Assembly: GCA_004535795.1 (NCBI GenBank)
Contig: SPIA01000003.1
Coordinates: 123,813-187,812 of the forward strand
DNA from: Gammaproteobacteria bacterium LSUCC0057
GTDB lineage: Bacteria > Pseudomonadota > Gammaproteobacteria > Pseudomonadales > Porticoccaceae
DNA length: 64,000 bases
Direction of reading: 5' to 3'
Positions 45,286 through 57,844 of this stretch are shown in pieces (the first letter of the stretch is position 1; each line of letters starts with the position of its first letter). Position numbers and translations under genes: made by a program. The notes beneath the pieces are model-generated. The model was not told the origin of the DNA and did not search any database. It worked only from the letters and a program-made list of their open reading frames with translations.

Positions 45286-45366
45286 ACGCTGCTTTTTTTT
45301 GCCCACCGGCGGTCTCCACTCTCTATGCCGGTGATCTAACGCACTGTTTTTATTAAGAGTTTTATT

Positions 45367-48300
45367 ATGGCTCAGAGTTTGTGTCGGCTGGACGATTTCA
45401 AAGACAACTGTGGCTTCGGGCTGATGGCGCACATCAAAGGCGCGCCCAGCCACTCGCTGTTGCAAAACGCCATAGAAGCTTTGACCTGCATGACGCACCG
45501 CGGTGGTGTCGCCGCCGACGGTAAGACCGGAGATGGCTGCGGTCTGCTGCTGCAAAAACCTGACGCCTTCTTGCGCAGTGAAGCGCGCGAACTGTTGGGT
45601 ATTGAACTGCCGCCGTTGTACGCGGTAGGGGCGGTCATGCTCAACCCTGAGACGGCTGCCAACCAGCGCGCACGCGAACTGCTTAACGCCGAGCTAACTG
45701 CGCAAGGGCTCGACGTGTTGGGGTGGCGCGAGGTTCCCACCGACCCCAGCTGTCTGGGTGAAATCGCCCTGCGCACGCTGCCCGCTTTTGCGCAAATTTT
45801 GGTCGGTCCAGGCAGTACTGACGGCGCCCAACAATTTTCTGCGCGGCTCTACATGGGGCGGCGCAAAGCCGAGCAGCAGCTGCTCGATGATCCGCGTTTT
45901 CACATCGCCAGTATGGCGGTCGGGGTGGTCAGCTACAAAGGGCTGATGATGCCGGTCGATCTACCCAAGTTTTACCCCGATCTGGCCAACCCGGCACTGG
46001 AGACCGCTATCTGCGTCTTCCACCAGCGCTTCTCGACCAATACCATGCCGCAGTGGCCGCTGGCGCAGCCGTTCCGCATGTTGGCGCACAACGGTGAGAT
46101 CAATACCATCATGGGCAACCGCAATTGGGCGGTGGCGCGCACGCCCAAATACCAGACGGCACTGATCCCAGATCTGGCTGAAGCGGCACCGTTGGTCAAC
46201 CGCACCGGCTCCGACTCCTCGAGCTTGGACAACATGCTTGAAATGCTGGTGACCGGCGGTATCGACCTGCACTTGGCGGTGCGTATGCTAGTGCCGCCGG
46301 CTTGGCAAAACATTGAGGACCGCAACCCCAAACACCGCGCCCTCTACGAATATCTGTCGCTGCACCAAGAGCCGTGGGATGGTCCGGCAGGCTTGGTGAT
46401 CACCGATGGCCGCTACGCAGTCTGCACCCTTGATCGCAACGGCCTGCGCCCCTCGCGCTGGGTGATGACCGATGATGACGTCATCACCGTCGCCTCGGAA
46501 GTCGGTGTCTACCGCTATCAACCTGAAAATGTCATCGCCAAGGGACGGTTGGGCCCCGGCGATATCCTCTCGGTGGATACCTTGGAAGGGCGCATAATCT
46601 GGCGCGACGAAATTGAAGACCAACTCGCCTCTCGCCACCCCTACGGTGAGTGGCTGAAAACGGGTCGACACAGTATTACCTCGGGCTTTGATATGGACAG
46701 TATCGAGCTGGAGGGGACGCTGACTCGCGAGCAAATTCGCTGCTACATGAAAATGTACCAAGTCTCGCTCGAAGAGCGCGATCAGGTGCTGCGGCCATTG
46801 GCTGAAGATGGCCAAGAGGCGGTCGGCTCAATGGGTGACGATACCCCGATGGCAGTGTTATCGCAGCGCCAGCGCAACTTATTTGACTATCTGCGCCAGC
46901 AGTTTGCGCAGGTCACCAACCCGCCGATCGATCCGTTGCGCGAGTCTATGGTGATGTCGCTGACGGTGGAAATTGGCCGCGAGTCTGGGCTGTTCGAGCA
47001 GACCGCCGAGCTCGCCCAGTGTCTGTCGTTCTCTAGCCCAGTGTTGTCGCCGCGCAAATATTACGCGCTCAAACACAACGAGCTGGACGCTTTCCGGGTA
47101 GCCAAATTCGCCCTCAACTACGATGCCAGTGTCGAAGATTTACAGTCGGCGCTGCGACGGGTTTGCAGTGAAGTCGAAGCGGCGGTGCGCGACGGCGTGC
47201 GGGTGGTGACGCTCTCCGACCACGATATTAAACCCGGCCTGCAGCCAATCCATATCTTGCTCGCGGTTGGCGCGGTACACACCCACCTGACCAAAGTCGG
47301 CTTGCGCTGCGATGCCGGTATTCTCGCCAGCACCGGCTACGCGCGCGACTCGCATCAGATCGCCGCTCTGATCGGCTGTGGTGCCTCGTTGGTCTACCCC
47401 TATCTGAGCTACCATGTGCTGTGCGATCTGATAGACAGTGGCGAAATGCTGTTGAGTGTCGACGCTGCTTTTAAACACTACCGCAAAGGGATCAACAAAG
47501 GGCTGCTCAAGATCCTCTCGAAGATGGGTATCTCAACCATTGCCTCCTACCGTGGCGCGCTGCTGTTTGAGGCGATTGGGTTAAATAGCGAGGTGATGTC
47601 GCTCTGTTTTGAGGGGATGCCGAGCCGTATCGAGGGTGCTGGTTTTGCCGAAATCCAAGACGATCAGGGGCAGCTGGCGGCGCTGGCATTCAAGCCGCGC
47701 AAGCCGGTCAGCCCCGGTGGTCTGCTCAAGTATGTCCACGGTCAGGAGTACCACGCCTACAACCCCGACGTGGTGCAGAGCATGCACCGCGCCGTGCAGA
47801 GTGGCGACTACCGCCACTGGCGAGAGTACGCCGATCATGTCAATCTGCGCCCGGTGGCGACGCTGCGCGATATGTTGGCGCTGCGCAGCGACATCGCGCC
47901 GATTGAGCTCGACAGCGTAGAACCGGTCGAGGCCATTGTGCGCCGCTTCGATTCTGCCGGTATGTCGCTGGGGGCGCTATCGCCAGAGGCGCACGAGGCG
48001 TTAGCTGAAGCGATGAACACGCTCGGCGGGCGCTCCAACAGCGGTGAGGGCGGCGAAGATCCGGCCCGCTACGGCACCATTAAAACCTCAAAAATTAAGC
48101 AGGTGGCGTCGGGCCGTTTTGGTGTCACACCGGCCTATTTGAGCAATGCCGAGGTGCTGCAGATCAAGGTTGCGCAAGGTGCGAAGCCGGGTGAGGGCGG
48201 GCAGCTGCCGGGCGGCAAGGTCAACGAACTGATTGCCAGACTGCGCTACTCGGTGCCCGGAGTCACTTTGATTTCACCGCCACCGCACCACGATATCTAC

Positions 48301-49824
48301 TCGATTGAAGATCTCGCACAGCTCATCTTCGACCTCAAGCAGGTCAACCCCAAAGCGTTGGTGTCGGTGAAGTTGGTGTCGCGCCCCGGCGTCGGTACCA
48401 TCGCTGCCGGTGTCGCCAAGGCCTATGCCGATCTGATTACCATCTCGGGTTACGACGGCGGTACTGCCGCCAGCCCGCTCAGTTCGATCCGCCACGCCGG
48501 CTCGCCGTGGGAGCTCGGTTTGACCGAAACCCACCAGACCCTGCGCGCCAACGATATGCGCGACAAAGTTCGAGTGCAGACCGATGGCGGATTAAAAACC
48601 GGTTTGGATGTGGTTAAAGCCGCTATTTTGGGTGCTGAGAGCTTTGGTTTTGGCACCGGTCCAATGGTGGCGCTGGGCTGTAAATACCTGCGCATCTGTC
48701 ACCTCAATAACTGCGCCACCGGCGTCGCCACTCAGGATTCACGACTGCGCAACGACCACTATAAAGGCACCGTGCAGATGGCGATGAACTTCTTCAGGTT
48801 TATCGCCATGGAGACCCGTGAATGGCTGGCCGTGCTCGGTGTCTCGTCACTGGCCGAGTTGATTGGCCGTGTCGATCTGCTGCAGCTGCTGCCGGGCGAT
48901 ACCGCCAAGCAGCGCGGCTTGGATCTGTCGCCGCTGCTCGAGCAGCACGCCGAGTTGCAGGGTAAACCGCAATTCTGTCTAGAGCCAAAAAATGTGCCGT
49001 TTGATCGCGCTGAGCTGGCCGAGCAGATGGTGCGCGATATGTTGCCGGCCATCGAAGCCAAATCTGGCGGTGAATTCAGTTACACCATCGGTAACTGTGA
49101 CCGTTCGATCGGTGCGCGGCTCTCTGGCGAGATCGCCAGCCGCTACGGTAACGACGGTATGAGCGATGTCCCGCTGCGGCTCAAGTTGACCGGTGTCGCC
49201 GGTCAATCGCTGGGTGTTTGGAACGCCGGCGGATTGGAAATCTACCTCGAAGGCGATGCCAACGACTACGTCGGCAAAGGTATGGCGGGCGGCAAAATTG
49301 TCGTCACACCGCCGGCCGTGAGCCGTTTTGCCGCACGCGACACCGCCATTGTTGGCAACACCTGCCTGTACGGCGCCACTGGCGGTCGATTGCACGCCGC
49401 CGGCACCGCTGGTGAGCGCTTTGCGGTGCGCAACTCCGGTGCCACTGCGGTGGTCGAAGGGGCGGGCGATCACTGCTGCGAGTATATGACTGGCGGTATT
49501 GTGGTGGTGTTGGGCCGTGTCGGTTACAACTTTGGCGCCGGTATGACCGGTGGTTTCGCCTACGTCTACGACGAGGATCGCACTTTCGTTGACCGCTACA
49601 ACAGCGAGTTGGTCGAAATTGCCCATATCACCTCCGAGTCGACCGAGTCGCACCGCTGGTTGTTGCGCAAATTGTTGAGCGAACACATTGAAGCGACCGG
49701 CAGCGACTGGGCGCGCGAGATCGACAATAACTTTGCCGACCACGCGCGCAAGTTCTGGTTGGTTAAACCGAAAGCGGCGAGCCTGTCAGGTCTAATTGCC
49801 CAAGCGGTCGCCAACCCACAGTAA
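45367..49824 (+). CDS. gltB: Glutamate synthase (NADPH), large subunit
   Basis: 1485 residues. The short propeptide ends before Cys15 (NCGFGLMAH), the nucleophile of the N-terminal glutaminase domain. A central domain, the FMN-binding synthase domain ([19 protein letters not shown], then [13 protein letters not shown]) and the 3Fe-4S cysteines ([15 protein letters not shown]) follow, and the beta-helix GXGXG domain ends the protein. It turns glutamine and 2-oxoglutarate into two glutamates with electrons from GltD. It has its own promoter and gltD follows after 66 bp. Confidence 0.97.
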   Translation: MAQSLCRLDDFKDNCGFGLMAHIKGAPSHSLLQNAIEALTCMTHRGGVAADGKTGDGCGLLLQKPDAFLRSEARELLGIELPPLYAVGAVMLNPETAANQRARELLNAELTAQGLDVLGWREVPTDPSCLGEIALRTLPAFAQILVGPGSTDGAQQFSARLYMGRRKAEQQLLDDPRFHIASMAVGVVSYKGLMMPVDLPKFYPDLANPALETAICVFHQRFSTNTMPQWPLAQPFRMLAHNGEINTIMGNRNWAVARTPKYQTALIPDLAEAAPLVNRTGSDSSSLDNMLEMLVTGGIDLHLAVRMLVPPAWQNIEDRNPKHRALYEYLSLHQEPWDGPAGLVITDGRYAVCTLDRNGLRPSRWVMTDDDVITVASEVGVYRYQPENVIAKGRLGPGDILSVDTLEGRIIWRDEIEDQLASRHPYGEWLKTGRHSITSGFDMDSIELEGTLTREQIRCYMKMYQVSLEERDQVLRPLAEDGQEAVGSMGDDTPMAVLSQRQRNLFDYLRQQFAQVTNPPIDPLRESMVMSLTVEIGRESGLFEQTAELAQCLSFSSPVLSPRKYYALKHNELDAFRVAKFALNYDASVEDLQSALRRVCSEVEAAVRDGVRVVTLSDHDIKPGLQPIHILLAVGAVHTHLTKVGLRCDAGILASTGYARDSHQIAALIGCGASLVYPYLSYHVLCDLIDSGEMLLSVDAAFKHYRKGINKGLLKILSKMGISTIASYRGALLFEAIGLNSEVMSLCFEGMPSRIEGAGFAEIQDDQGQLAALAFKPRKPVSPGGLLKYVHGQEYHAYNPDVVQSMHRAVQSGDYRHWREYADHVNLRPVATLRDMLALRSDIAPIELDSVEPVEAIVRRFDSAGMSLGALSPEAHEALAEAMNTLGGRSNSGEGGEDPARYGTIKTSKIKQVASGRFGVTPAYLSNAEVLQIKVAQGAKPGEGGQLPGGKVNELIARLRYSVPGVTLISPPPHHDIYSIEDLAQLIFDLKQVNPKALVSVKLVSRPGVGTIAAGVAKAYADLITISGYDGGTAASPLSSIRHAGSPWELGLTETHQTLRANDMRDKVRVQTDGGLKTGLDVVKAAILGAESFGFGTGPMVALGCKYLRICHLNNCATGVATQDSRLRNDHYKGTVQMAMNFFRFIAMETREWLAVLGVSSLAELIGRVDLLQLLPGDTAKQRGLDLSPLLEQHAELQGKPQFCLEPKNVPFDRAELAEQMVRDMLPAIEAKSGGEFSYTIGNCDRSIGARLSGEIASRYGNDGMSDVPLRLKLTGVAGQSLGVWNAGGLEIYLEGDANDYVGKGMAGGKIVVTPPAVSRFAARDTAIVGNTCLYGATGGRLHAAGTAGERFAVRNSGATAVVEGAGDHCCEYMTGGIVVVLGRVGYNFGAGMTGGFAYVYDEDRTFVDRYNSELVEIAHITSESTESHRWLLRKLLSEHIEATGSDWAREIDNNFADHARKFWLVKPKAASLSGLIAQAVANPQ

Positions 49825-51315
<1,491 letters not shown>

Positions 51316-51330
51316 CTGCCGACCACCGCT

Positions 51331-51360
51331 GACGGGCCGCGCTGCGGCCCGTTTGTTTTA
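51331..51360 (+). terminator. Intrinsic terminator after gltD
   Basis: ACGGGCCGC (51332-51340) pairs with GCGGCCCGT (51344-51352) in a 9-bp stem with a 3-nt loop, followed by TTGTTTTA. It separates gltBD from hemE, which begins 20 bp later. Confidence 0.88.
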
Positions 51361-51379
51361 GCCTTATTAGAGTATTGCC

Positions 51380-52465
51380 ATGACCCGTGCCACCGAGTTT
51401 TCGCCACTGAAGAATGACCGTTTTTTGCGCGCGCTACTGCGCCAGCCGGTCGACCGCACCCCGGTGTGGATGATGCGCCAAGCTGGCCGCTACCTGCCCG
51501 AGTACCGCGCCTCGCGGGCGCAAGCGGGTGACTTTATGAGCCTGTGTAAAAACACCGAGCTGGCCTGCGAGGTGACTCTGCAGCCGCTGCGCCGCTACCC
51601 GCTCGATGCCGCGATACTGTTCTCCGATATTCTCACCATCCCCGATGCGATGGGACTCGGGCTTTATTTCGAGACTGGCGAAGGGCCCAAGTTTCACAAA
51701 CCAGTGCGCACCGAGCAGGCGATTGACGCGCTCGAGGTGGTCGATACCGCGCGCGATCTGAGTTACGTGACCGATGCGGTCACCATGATTCGCCGCGAGC
51801 TCAATGGCGCGGTGCCGCTGATCGGCTTCTCCGGCAGCCCGTGGACGCTGGCGACCTATATGGTCGAGGGCGGTTCGTCGCGCGATTTTGCCCGCGCCAA
51901 GAACATGCTCTACACCCAGCCTGAGTTGATGCACCAGCTGCTTGCCAAGTTGGCCGCCTCGGTGACCAACTACCTCAACGCCCAGATCGAGGCCGGGGCG
52001 CAGGCGGTGCAGATTTTTGACACTTGGGGTGGTGCCCTGAGCCATGTTGCCTACCGCGACTTTTCGCTGCGTTACATGAACGACATCGTCGCTGGGCTCA
52101 ACCGCCACGCTGACGGCCGCGAAGTACCGGTGATTTTGTTCACTAAAGGGGGTGGTCAGTGGCTGCCGGCGATGGCCGCCAGTGGCGCCAGCGCGCTGGG
52201 AGTCGATTGGACGGTAGATCTCGCCTCTGCGCGGGCGCTGGTGGGTGAGCAAGTAGCACTGCAGGGCAATATGGACCCGAGCCTACTGCGTGCCGACGAC
52301 GCCACTATTGTCGCCGAAGTGCGCCGCATCCTCGACAGCTATGGCAGCGGCAGCGGCCATGTCTTTAACCTCGGCCACGGCATCACACCCGATATCGACC
52401 CGGCGCGGGTCGCCACCTTTATCAACGAGGTGGTCGACTACTCGCCGCGCTTTCACCTAAGTTGA
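51380..52465 (+). CDS. hemE: Uroporphyrinogen decarboxylase
   Basis: 361 residues. It removes four carboxyl groups from uroporphyrinogen III in heme synthesis. The N-terminal signature [18 protein letters not shown] with its Arg residues and Asp at [13 protein letters not shown] are in place, as is the closing [10 protein letters not shown]. It follows the gltD terminator closely, so its promoter must overlap the terminator, or it depends on read-through. It converges with psd, 17 bp apart. Confidence 0.97.
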   Translation: MTRATEFSPLKNDRFLRALLRQPVDRTPVWMMRQAGRYLPEYRASRAQAGDFMSLCKNTELACEVTLQPLRRYPLDAAILFSDILTIPDAMGLGLYFETGEGPKFHKPVRTEQAIDALEVVDTARDLSYVTDAVTMIRRELNGAVPLIGFSGSPWTLATYMVEGGSSRDFARAKNMLYTQPELMHQLLAKLAASVTNYLNAQIEAGAQAVQIFDTWGGALSHVAYRDFSLRYMNDIVAGLNRHADGREVPVILFTKGGGQWLPAMAASGASALGVDWTVDLASARALVGEQVALQGNMDPSLLRADDATIVAEVRRILDSYGSGSGHVFNLGHGITPDIDPARVATFINEVVDYSPRFHLS

Positions 52466-52482
52466 GTGCCGGCGCGGGTCGC

Positions 52483-53343
52483 TTAGCGCTCTTCGCTAGC
52501 GATCTGTTCGCCCATTAACACGGCACAGCCTGGCTCGATAATATTGAGCCAATCGAGGCGGTCGTCGGGAAATAGCGCAATGACGGTCGAGCCAAACTTG
52601 AATCGGCCTATCTCGTCGCCGCGGGCGAAGGTGTGGTTCTCTGCGCTGTGGTCGCGCTCGCGCACCGCCCCCGGCCCCGGCTGCTCATCGCCACCCCACA
52701 CCGTTTCGATTCCGGCCACCAGCATGGCGCCGACCAGCACCAGTGCAAACGGTCCGCGTTCGCTGTCAAATTCGCACACTAAGCGCTCGTTGCGGACAAA
52801 TAGATTGGCCAGTCCGGTCGCCGTTTTCTCATTGACCGAGAACAGCTCGCCGGGTATGTAGCGACTGCGCACCAGCTTGCCATCGCACGGCATATGTACC
52901 CGGTGGTAGTCGCGCGGCGACAGGTAGACAGTGGCGAACTCGCCGCCGCGGTAGTGCTCGGCACTGGCGTCACAGCCGAGAAGCTGCGCCGCTGAGTAAT
53001 GGACTCCCTTGGCCTGGATCAGCTCGCCATCGTCAATCTCGCCAAATTGGCTGATGATGCCATCGGCCGGAGAGACTATCGCCTCGGGAGCCGCATGGAT
53101 CGGCCGCGCACCTTCGCGCAGCGCACGGGTGAAAAAAGCGTTGAAATTTTCGTAGTCGGCCAGTTCGGTCGAGGCGGCCTCGTCAAAATTTATATTAAAG
53201 TGGCTGATCGCGGCGCGAATGAGCATATTCTTCAGCCACGGGCGGCGGCTTTCGGCGACGCGGCCGATGGTGCGCGACAGCCATATCTTTGGCAACACGC
53301 GCTGCAGCGCAACAAATAGTTCAACGGCGGGCGATAGTGTCAT
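52483..53343 (-). CDS. psd: Phosphatidylserine decarboxylase proenzyme
   Basis: 286 residues. It makes phosphatidylethanolamine from phosphatidylserine at the inner membrane. The proenzyme cuts itself at the GST motif (KFGSTVIALF, about 251-253), which makes the pyruvoyl cofactor on the small subunit; the residue before is Phe where E. coli has Leu. Catalytic histidines lie in SPADGIIS-type and HYSAAQLLG/YHRVHMP blocks. It converges with hemE and lies 94 bp after rsgA on the same strand. Confidence 0.95.
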   Translation of the reverse strand: MTLSPAVELFVALQRVLPKIWLSRTIGRVAESRRPWLKNMLIRAAISHFNINFDEAASTELADYENFNAFFTRALREGARPIHAAPEAIVSPADGIISQFGEIDDGELIQAKGVHYSAAQLLGCDASAEHYRGGEFATVYLSPRDYHRVHMPCDGKLVRSRYIPGELFSVNEKTATGLANLFVRNERLVCEFDSERGPFALVLVGAMLVAGIETVWGGDEQPGPGAVRERDHSAENHTFARGDEIGRFKFGSTVIALFPDDRLDWLNIIEPGCAVLMGEQIASEER

Positions 53344-53437
53344 TTGCTATTCTCAAATTAGTCTGGGTACAAGTTAACAGCGTTTGCGATGCTAACGGAT
53401 CGCGGCAGTGCTGTCATCACTGCGGCTGTGGTCGGTG

Positions 53438-54439
53438 CTACAGGGGGTTTTCAATCGTGGCGACGATCTGCCGGTAGTTGGTGAGCCGCTGCGGCTCGAT
53501 GAGCCCACTCTTTGCCGCAGCCAGTAACGCACAACCGGGTTCGTGTTGGTGGCGGCAGTCGCGAAACTTACACTGTAAGTGGGGGGCGAAATCGATATAA
53601 CCGTGGATCACCGCAGCCGGTGCTATGTGGCTTAGCGCAAATTCGCGGATGCCCGGCGAGTCGATCAGTGAGCCGCCGCCCGGCAGAGAGTAGAGACGCG
53701 AGGTGGTGGTGGTGTGGCGCCCCTTGTCGACTCCCGTGGAGAGCTCGCCGACACTGCTGTTAGCGCCGGGTTGTAACTGGTTGAGCAGCGAGGATTTACC
53801 GACCCCAGATTGGCCGACAAAAATAGAGGTGTGACCGGCCAGATAGTCGCGCAGCGGCTGCAACCCCTGCTGGGTGTTGGCGGCACAGTGAATCACCCGG
53901 TAGCCGATGGTGCTGTAGAGCTGACAGAGCTGCTCCATCTCAGCGCGGTTATCGGCGTTGATCAGGTCGATTTTGTTCAGTAGCAGAAAGGGGGTGATGT
54001 TCTGCAGGTGGGCTGCAACTAGGTAGCGGTCGATCAAGTTGCTGTGCGGCTCAGGGTAGGGGGCGATGACGATGCCAATGCGGTCTATATTAGCCGCTAC
54101 CGGTTTTAACTTGCCAAAATTGTCGGGTCTGATCAGTTCGCTGTCGCGCGGTTGACGAGCAATTATCACCCCAGTGGGCTGCCCGGGTAGAAACACCACG
54201 CGGTCGCCGACCACCACCTGGTCAAGATTGGCGCGCAGGTGGCAGCGCAATGCCGGTTGGTCGGCGGCCAGCACTTCAACCTGTTCGCCAAAGTGGGCGA
54301 TCACCGTGCCGATCTGGCTGTCGGCTGCGGATGATGGGTAATCGTCTGCGGCGCTGGAATCCAGTTGCTGGTCGCGACTGCGCTGCTGACGCTGATCGAT
54401 GCGCCGCTGCTGCTGCTGGTTGAGGCGCCGCTTACTCAT
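53438..54439 (-). CDS. rsgA: Ribosome small subunit-dependent GTPase RsgA
   Basis: 333 residues. An N-terminal OB domain (about 40-110) is followed by a circularly permuted GTPase with G4 LLNKIDL, G1 GQSGVGKSSLLN and G3 DSPGIREF. A C-terminal zinc domain (CKFRDCRHQHEPGC) ends it. It checks late 30S subunit assembly. The ATG at 54439 gives the usual basic start MSKRRLNQQQQRR. It diverges from orn; the 165-bp gap shows no strong promoter. Confidence 0.96.
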   Translation of the reverse strand: MSKRRLNQQQQRRIDQRQQRSRDQQLDSSAADDYPSSAADSQIGTVIAHFGEQVEVLAADQPALRCHLRANLDQVVVGDRVVFLPGQPTGVIIARQPRDSELIRPDNFGKLKPVAANIDRIGIVIAPYPEPHSNLIDRYLVAAHLQNITPFLLLNKIDLINADNRAEMEQLCQLYSTIGYRVIHCAANTQQGLQPLRDYLAGHTSIFVGQSGVGKSSLLNQLQPGANSSVGELSTGVDKGRHTTTTSRLYSLPGGGSLIDSPGIREFALSHIAPAAVIHGYIDFAPHLQCKFRDCRHQHEPGCALLAAAKSGLIEPQRLTNYRQIVATIENPL

Positions 54440-54604
54440 AGCGTCAGCGCCGGCGCAGTTGAATGCTGTCGCGGCCGCGCAAGAGAGTAACAAGAGAAGG
54501 TATTTTTCACCCGCACAGCATAGCCGATTCGCCGGTTAATTACCCGCGCGGCGGCAGCGATGGTAAAGTGGCGCGGTATGTCCGCAGCAGATTGAGGAGA
54601 GCGC

Positions 54605-55153
54605 ATGGCCGGCTACCACCAAGACAATTTAATCTGGATCGATCTGGAGATGACCGGCCTAGACCCGAGTCGCGACCGCATTATCGAGATCGCCACACTG
54701 GTCACCGACAGCCAGCTTAATCTGTTGGCGCAAGGGCCGGTATTTGCAGTACACCAGAGCGATGCACTGCTCGATGGCATGGATGAGTGGAATACACGCC
54801 AACACGGAGGCTCTGGGCTCAGCGACCGGGTGCGCGCCAGTGACGTCGATGAAGCGTATGCTGAGCAGGCCACCATCGCCTTTCTCGAGCAGTGGTTGCC
54901 GGCTGGCAGCTCACCGATGTGCGGCAACTCGATCTGCCAGGATCGACGATTTTTGGCCAACTATATGCCCGCTTTAGAGCGATTTTTTCACTATCGCAAT
55001 CTCGATGTCAGCACTCTCAAAGAGCTCGCCAAGCGCTGGAAACCGGCGGCATTAAAAGGATTTAGCAAGCGCGGCGCGCACACCGCACTGGCCGATATCG
55101 AAGACTCAATTGCCGAGTTGCGCCACTACCGCGCGCAGTTGTTTAAGTTTTAG
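54605..55153 (+). CDS. orn: Oligoribonuclease
   Basis: 182 residues. This DEDDh exonuclease degrades 2-5 nt RNAs and pGpG, and so keeps c-di-GMP turnover going. The catalytic DLEMTGLD (about 12-19), [12 protein letters not shown] (about 108) and the [11 protein letters not shown] block are complete. AGGAGAG stands 5-11 nt before the ATG. Its 3' end overlaps the convergent queG by 11 bp, so no terminator can lie between. Confidence 0.97.
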   Translation: MAGYHQDNLIWIDLEMTGLDPSRDRIIEIATLVTDSQLNLLAQGPVFAVHQSDALLDGMDEWNTRQHGGSGLSDRVRASDVDEAYAEQATIAFLEQWLPAGSSPMCGNSICQDRRFLANYMPALERFFHYRNLDVSTLKELAKRWKPAALKGFSKRGAHTALADIEDSIAELRHYRAQLFKF

Positions 55154-56249
55154 CGGGTGCCGCCAAGCGTTGGCGCTGAGTCGCCAGCGCCCAGTCGATA
55201 TGTTCGCGCACCAGATCGTCTTGGATGTCGCTGCGCTGCTCTAGCGCAGCAATGGCGGCTTTGGCGTCGGACCAGTTGCCGAGACCGACACTGAGATTGC
55301 GCAGCCATCCCCGATAGCCAATGCGCCGAATAGGCGAACCGGCTGTGCGCGCCAGCCACTGCGCTTCACTCCACAGGAACAGCTCAGCCAGGGTGCTGTT
55401 GTCGAGTTGGTGGCGCGGCCGGAAGTCGCTCTCGTCGCTGCGCGCCGGCTGGCGGTTCCAAGGACAGTAGATCTGGCAGTCGTCGCAACCAAACACCCGG
55501 TTGCCCATCAAGGGGCGCAGCTCGAGGGGTATCGCCGCGCGGTTCTCGATGGTCTGGTATGCGATACAGCGGCGCGCATCGAGTTGATAGGGGGCAGTGA
55601 AGGCGTCGGTTGGGCAGGTGGTCAGGCAGGCGCGGCAGTTGCCGCACTGGTCGGGTTGATCGCTGCTGTCGACCGGCAGCGGCGCCGAGGTGAACAGTTC
55701 GCCGAGAAAAAACCACGACCCCGCCTCAGAGTTGATCAGCAGAGTGTTTTTGCCAATCCAACCAAGCCCCGCTTGCTCTGCGATCGGTTTCTCCATCACC
55801 GGTGCGCTGTCGACAAATGGCCGCTGCACCAACTCTGGATGCCCTTCCGGCAGCGGCATCGCCGCTATCGCCGCACGGATCTTCTGTGCCAGTTGCGCCA
55901 ATCGTTTGCGCACCAATTTGTGGTAGTCGCGGCCCAGCGCATAGCGGGAGATATAGGCCTTGTCATCGCTGTTGAGTACCGCCAGCATGGTGTCGTCGGC
56001 GAGGTAGTCGATGCGCACACTGATCACCCGCAGCGTACCTGGCAGCAGTCGTTGCGGGTCGCTGCGCAGCTCGGCGCGCTGTTGCATCCACGCCATTGAG
56101 CCATGGTGTTGTTCTGCCAGCCACTGCTGCAAACGGGCCGAGGCCAGCGTCAGATCAGGAGCGCTAATGGCGGTCTGGGCAAAACCGAGCTGCGCAGACC
56201 ATTTTTTTATCTGCGCAGCCAATTGCGCCCACTGCTGCCCTTCGGTCAT
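55143..56249 (-). CDS. queG: Epoxyqueuosine reductase QueG
   Basis: 368 residues. It reduces epoxyqueuosine to queuosine in tRNA anticodons, using cobalamin and two 4Fe-4S clusters ([16 protein letters not shown] and [13 protein letters not shown]). The frame opens 10 codons earlier, but the ATG at 56249 gives a family-like N-terminus. C-terminal helices about 300-368 form the HEAT-like end. It is divergent from nnr with only 50 bp between the starts. Confidence 0.95.
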   Translation of the reverse strand: MTEGQQWAQLAAQIKKWSAQLGFAQTAISAPDLTLASARLQQWLAEQHHGSMAWMQQRAELRSDPQRLLPGTLRVISVRIDYLADDTMLAVLNSDDKAYISRYALGRDYHKLVRKRLAQLAQKIRAAIAAMPLPEGHPELVQRPFVDSAPVMEKPIAEQAGLGWIGKNTLLINSEAGSWFFLGELFTSAPLPVDSSDQPDQCGNCRACLTTCPTDAFTAPYQLDARRCIAYQTIENRAAIPLELRPLMGNRVFGCDDCQIYCPWNRQPARSDESDFRPRHQLDNSTLAELFLWSEAQWLARTAGSPIRRIGYRGWLRNLSVGLGNWSDAKAAIAALEQRSDIQDDLVREHIDWALATQRQRLAAPAKT

Positions 56250-56263
56250 GGAGTAATCTCGCC

Positions 56264-56269
56264 TATAAT
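56264..56269 (+). promoter_or_regulatory. Possible -10 box for nnr
   Basis: A perfect TATAAT lies 31 bp before the nnr ATG in the short interval divergent from queG. The matching -35 position (TTCGGT, 17-nt spacer) is poor and lies in the queG start, so an activator or a different spacing may be involved. Confidence 0.4.
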
Positions 56270-56299
56270 CGGTGAACATTTTAAACCCTAGGGTCTGTT

Positions 56300-57820
56300 A
56301 TGTCTCAACTCCGCCAAGAAACCCTCGACGGGTCACTGCCACTGAGCAGCCGTCTCTACGATGCCGCCGGCGTTGCACAGATTGACGCCGCCGCACAGGC
56401 AGCCGGTCAAAGCAGCGAACAGCTGATGAGTTTGGCGGCGCGAGCGGCGCTCGCCGAGCTAGAAGATGAATTTGGCCGCGATCTGCCGCTGCTGGTGGCT
56501 TGCGGTGGCGGCAACAATGGCGGTGATGGCTTTGCGCTGGCCGCACTGGCGGCTAGCCGCGGCCGTGCGGTACACCTATTTGAGTTGGCTGAGCCGAGCC
56601 GCCTCAGCGCGACTGCGGCCGCGGCGCGCAAATTCGCCCAGCAGTCGGGAGTGGTATTTGTCGACACCGCCAGTGAGTTGTTGGACGATCGCGAAGGGGT
56701 GGTGGTTGACGCGCTGTTGGGGATTGGCGCCTCGGGTGCGGTGCGCCAGGAGTATGCTGCGGTGATCGAGCTGATTAACGCCAGCGGCCTGCCGGTGGTG
56801 GCCCTAGACCTGCCCAGCGGGCTCTGCGCCACTACCGGTCGCGGCGACTGCGCGGTGGTCGCCGATCTCACCGTGACCTTTATTGCCGCCAAGCTCGGGC
56901 TGTTTACCGGCCGCGGCGTCGCGTTGGCGGGCGAGGTGGTGCTGCACAGCTTAGACCTCGATGAAGCGCTCTACACAGCGCCGGTTGCGGCACAGCTGAT
57001 CGATGTCGACGAGGCGCGTGAGCGGCTGCCGCTGCGCGATCGCAACGGCCACAAGGGGCTCTACGGCCACGTGTTGATTGTCGGTGGTGACTTCGGCGGT
57101 GGCGGTGCGGTGGCGCTGGCGGCAGAAGCGGCGTTGCGCAGCGGTGCCGGGCTGGTCTCGGTGGCTACTCGGCCGGAACATGTCGCCGCAGTACTGGCTC
57201 GCAGTCCTGAGGCGATGGTCTATGGCGTCACCTCGGGGCAGGACTTGGAGCCGCTACTGACGCGCCCAAGCGTGATAGTGGTTGGCCCGGGTTTGGGGCA
57301 AAGCGCTTGGAGTGAGCAGCTGTTACAGCAGGTGTTAAAAACCCAGCTACCGTTGTTGCTGGACGCCGACGCCTTGAATATTCTCGCCGCGGGACGGCTA
57401 CAGCTGCGCCGCTCGCTGAGCAACTCGGTGATTACCCCGCACCCCGGCGAGGCGGCCCGTCTGCTCGGCAGTAGTAGCAGCGCCGTGCAGGCCGACCGCC
57501 CCGCGGCTGTGCGCCAGTTGCAGGCGCTGTGGGGTAGCGCGGTGGTGCTCAAAGGCGCCGGTACGCTGGTCGCTGCCGACAATGATCTGCTCGGGCTCTG
57601 CGCCGAGGGCAATCCGGGTATGGCCAGTGCCGGTATGGGCGATCTGCTCAGCGGCATTATTGGTGCTTTGCTAGCACAGCAGCTGAGCGGCGGTGACGCA
57701 GCGCGCTTGGGTGTGGCGCTGCACGCTACTGCGGCTGATCGCGCGGTGAGTAGCTGTGGTGAGCGCAGTCTGTTGGCCAGTGACCTGCTGGCGCCGCTTA
57801 TCGAACTGCTGGCGGTGTGA
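56300..57820 (+). CDS. nnr: Bifunctional NAD(P)HX repair enzyme (epimerase + dehydratase)
   Basis: 506 residues. The N-terminal YjeF domain (about 1-220; CGGGNNGGDGFALA, then VVDALLGIGASG) epimerises damaged NAD(P)HX. The C-terminal carbohydrate-kinase-like domain (about 230-500; ITPHPGEAARLLG and NPGMASAGMGDLLSG) dehydrates it with ADP. AGGG lies about 7 nt before the ATG. tsaE follows closely, as in E. coli and Pseudomonas. Confidence 0.95.
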   Translation: MSQLRQETLDGSLPLSSRLYDAAGVAQIDAAAQAAGQSSEQLMSLAARAALAELEDEFGRDLPLLVACGGGNNGGDGFALAALAASRGRAVHLFELAEPSRLSATAAAARKFAQQSGVVFVDTASELLDDREGVVVDALLGIGASGAVRQEYAAVIELINASGLPVVALDLPSGLCATTGRGDCAVVADLTVTFIAAKLGLFTGRGVALAGEVVLHSLDLDEALYTAPVAAQLIDVDEARERLPLRDRNGHKGLYGHVLIVGGDFGGGGAVALAAEAALRSGAGLVSVATRPEHVAAVLARSPEAMVYGVTSGQDLEPLLTRPSVIVVGPGLGQSAWSEQLLQQVLKTQLPLLLDADALNILAAGRLQLRRSLSNSVITPHPGEAARLLGSSSSAVQADRPAAVRQLQALWGSAVVLKGAGTLVAADNDLLGLCAEGNPGMASAGMGDLLSGIIGALLAQQLSGGDAARLGVALHATAADRAVSSCGERSLLASDLLAPLIELLAV

Positions 57821-57844
57821 AGGCCCCTTGTGAATGGTGAGAGC

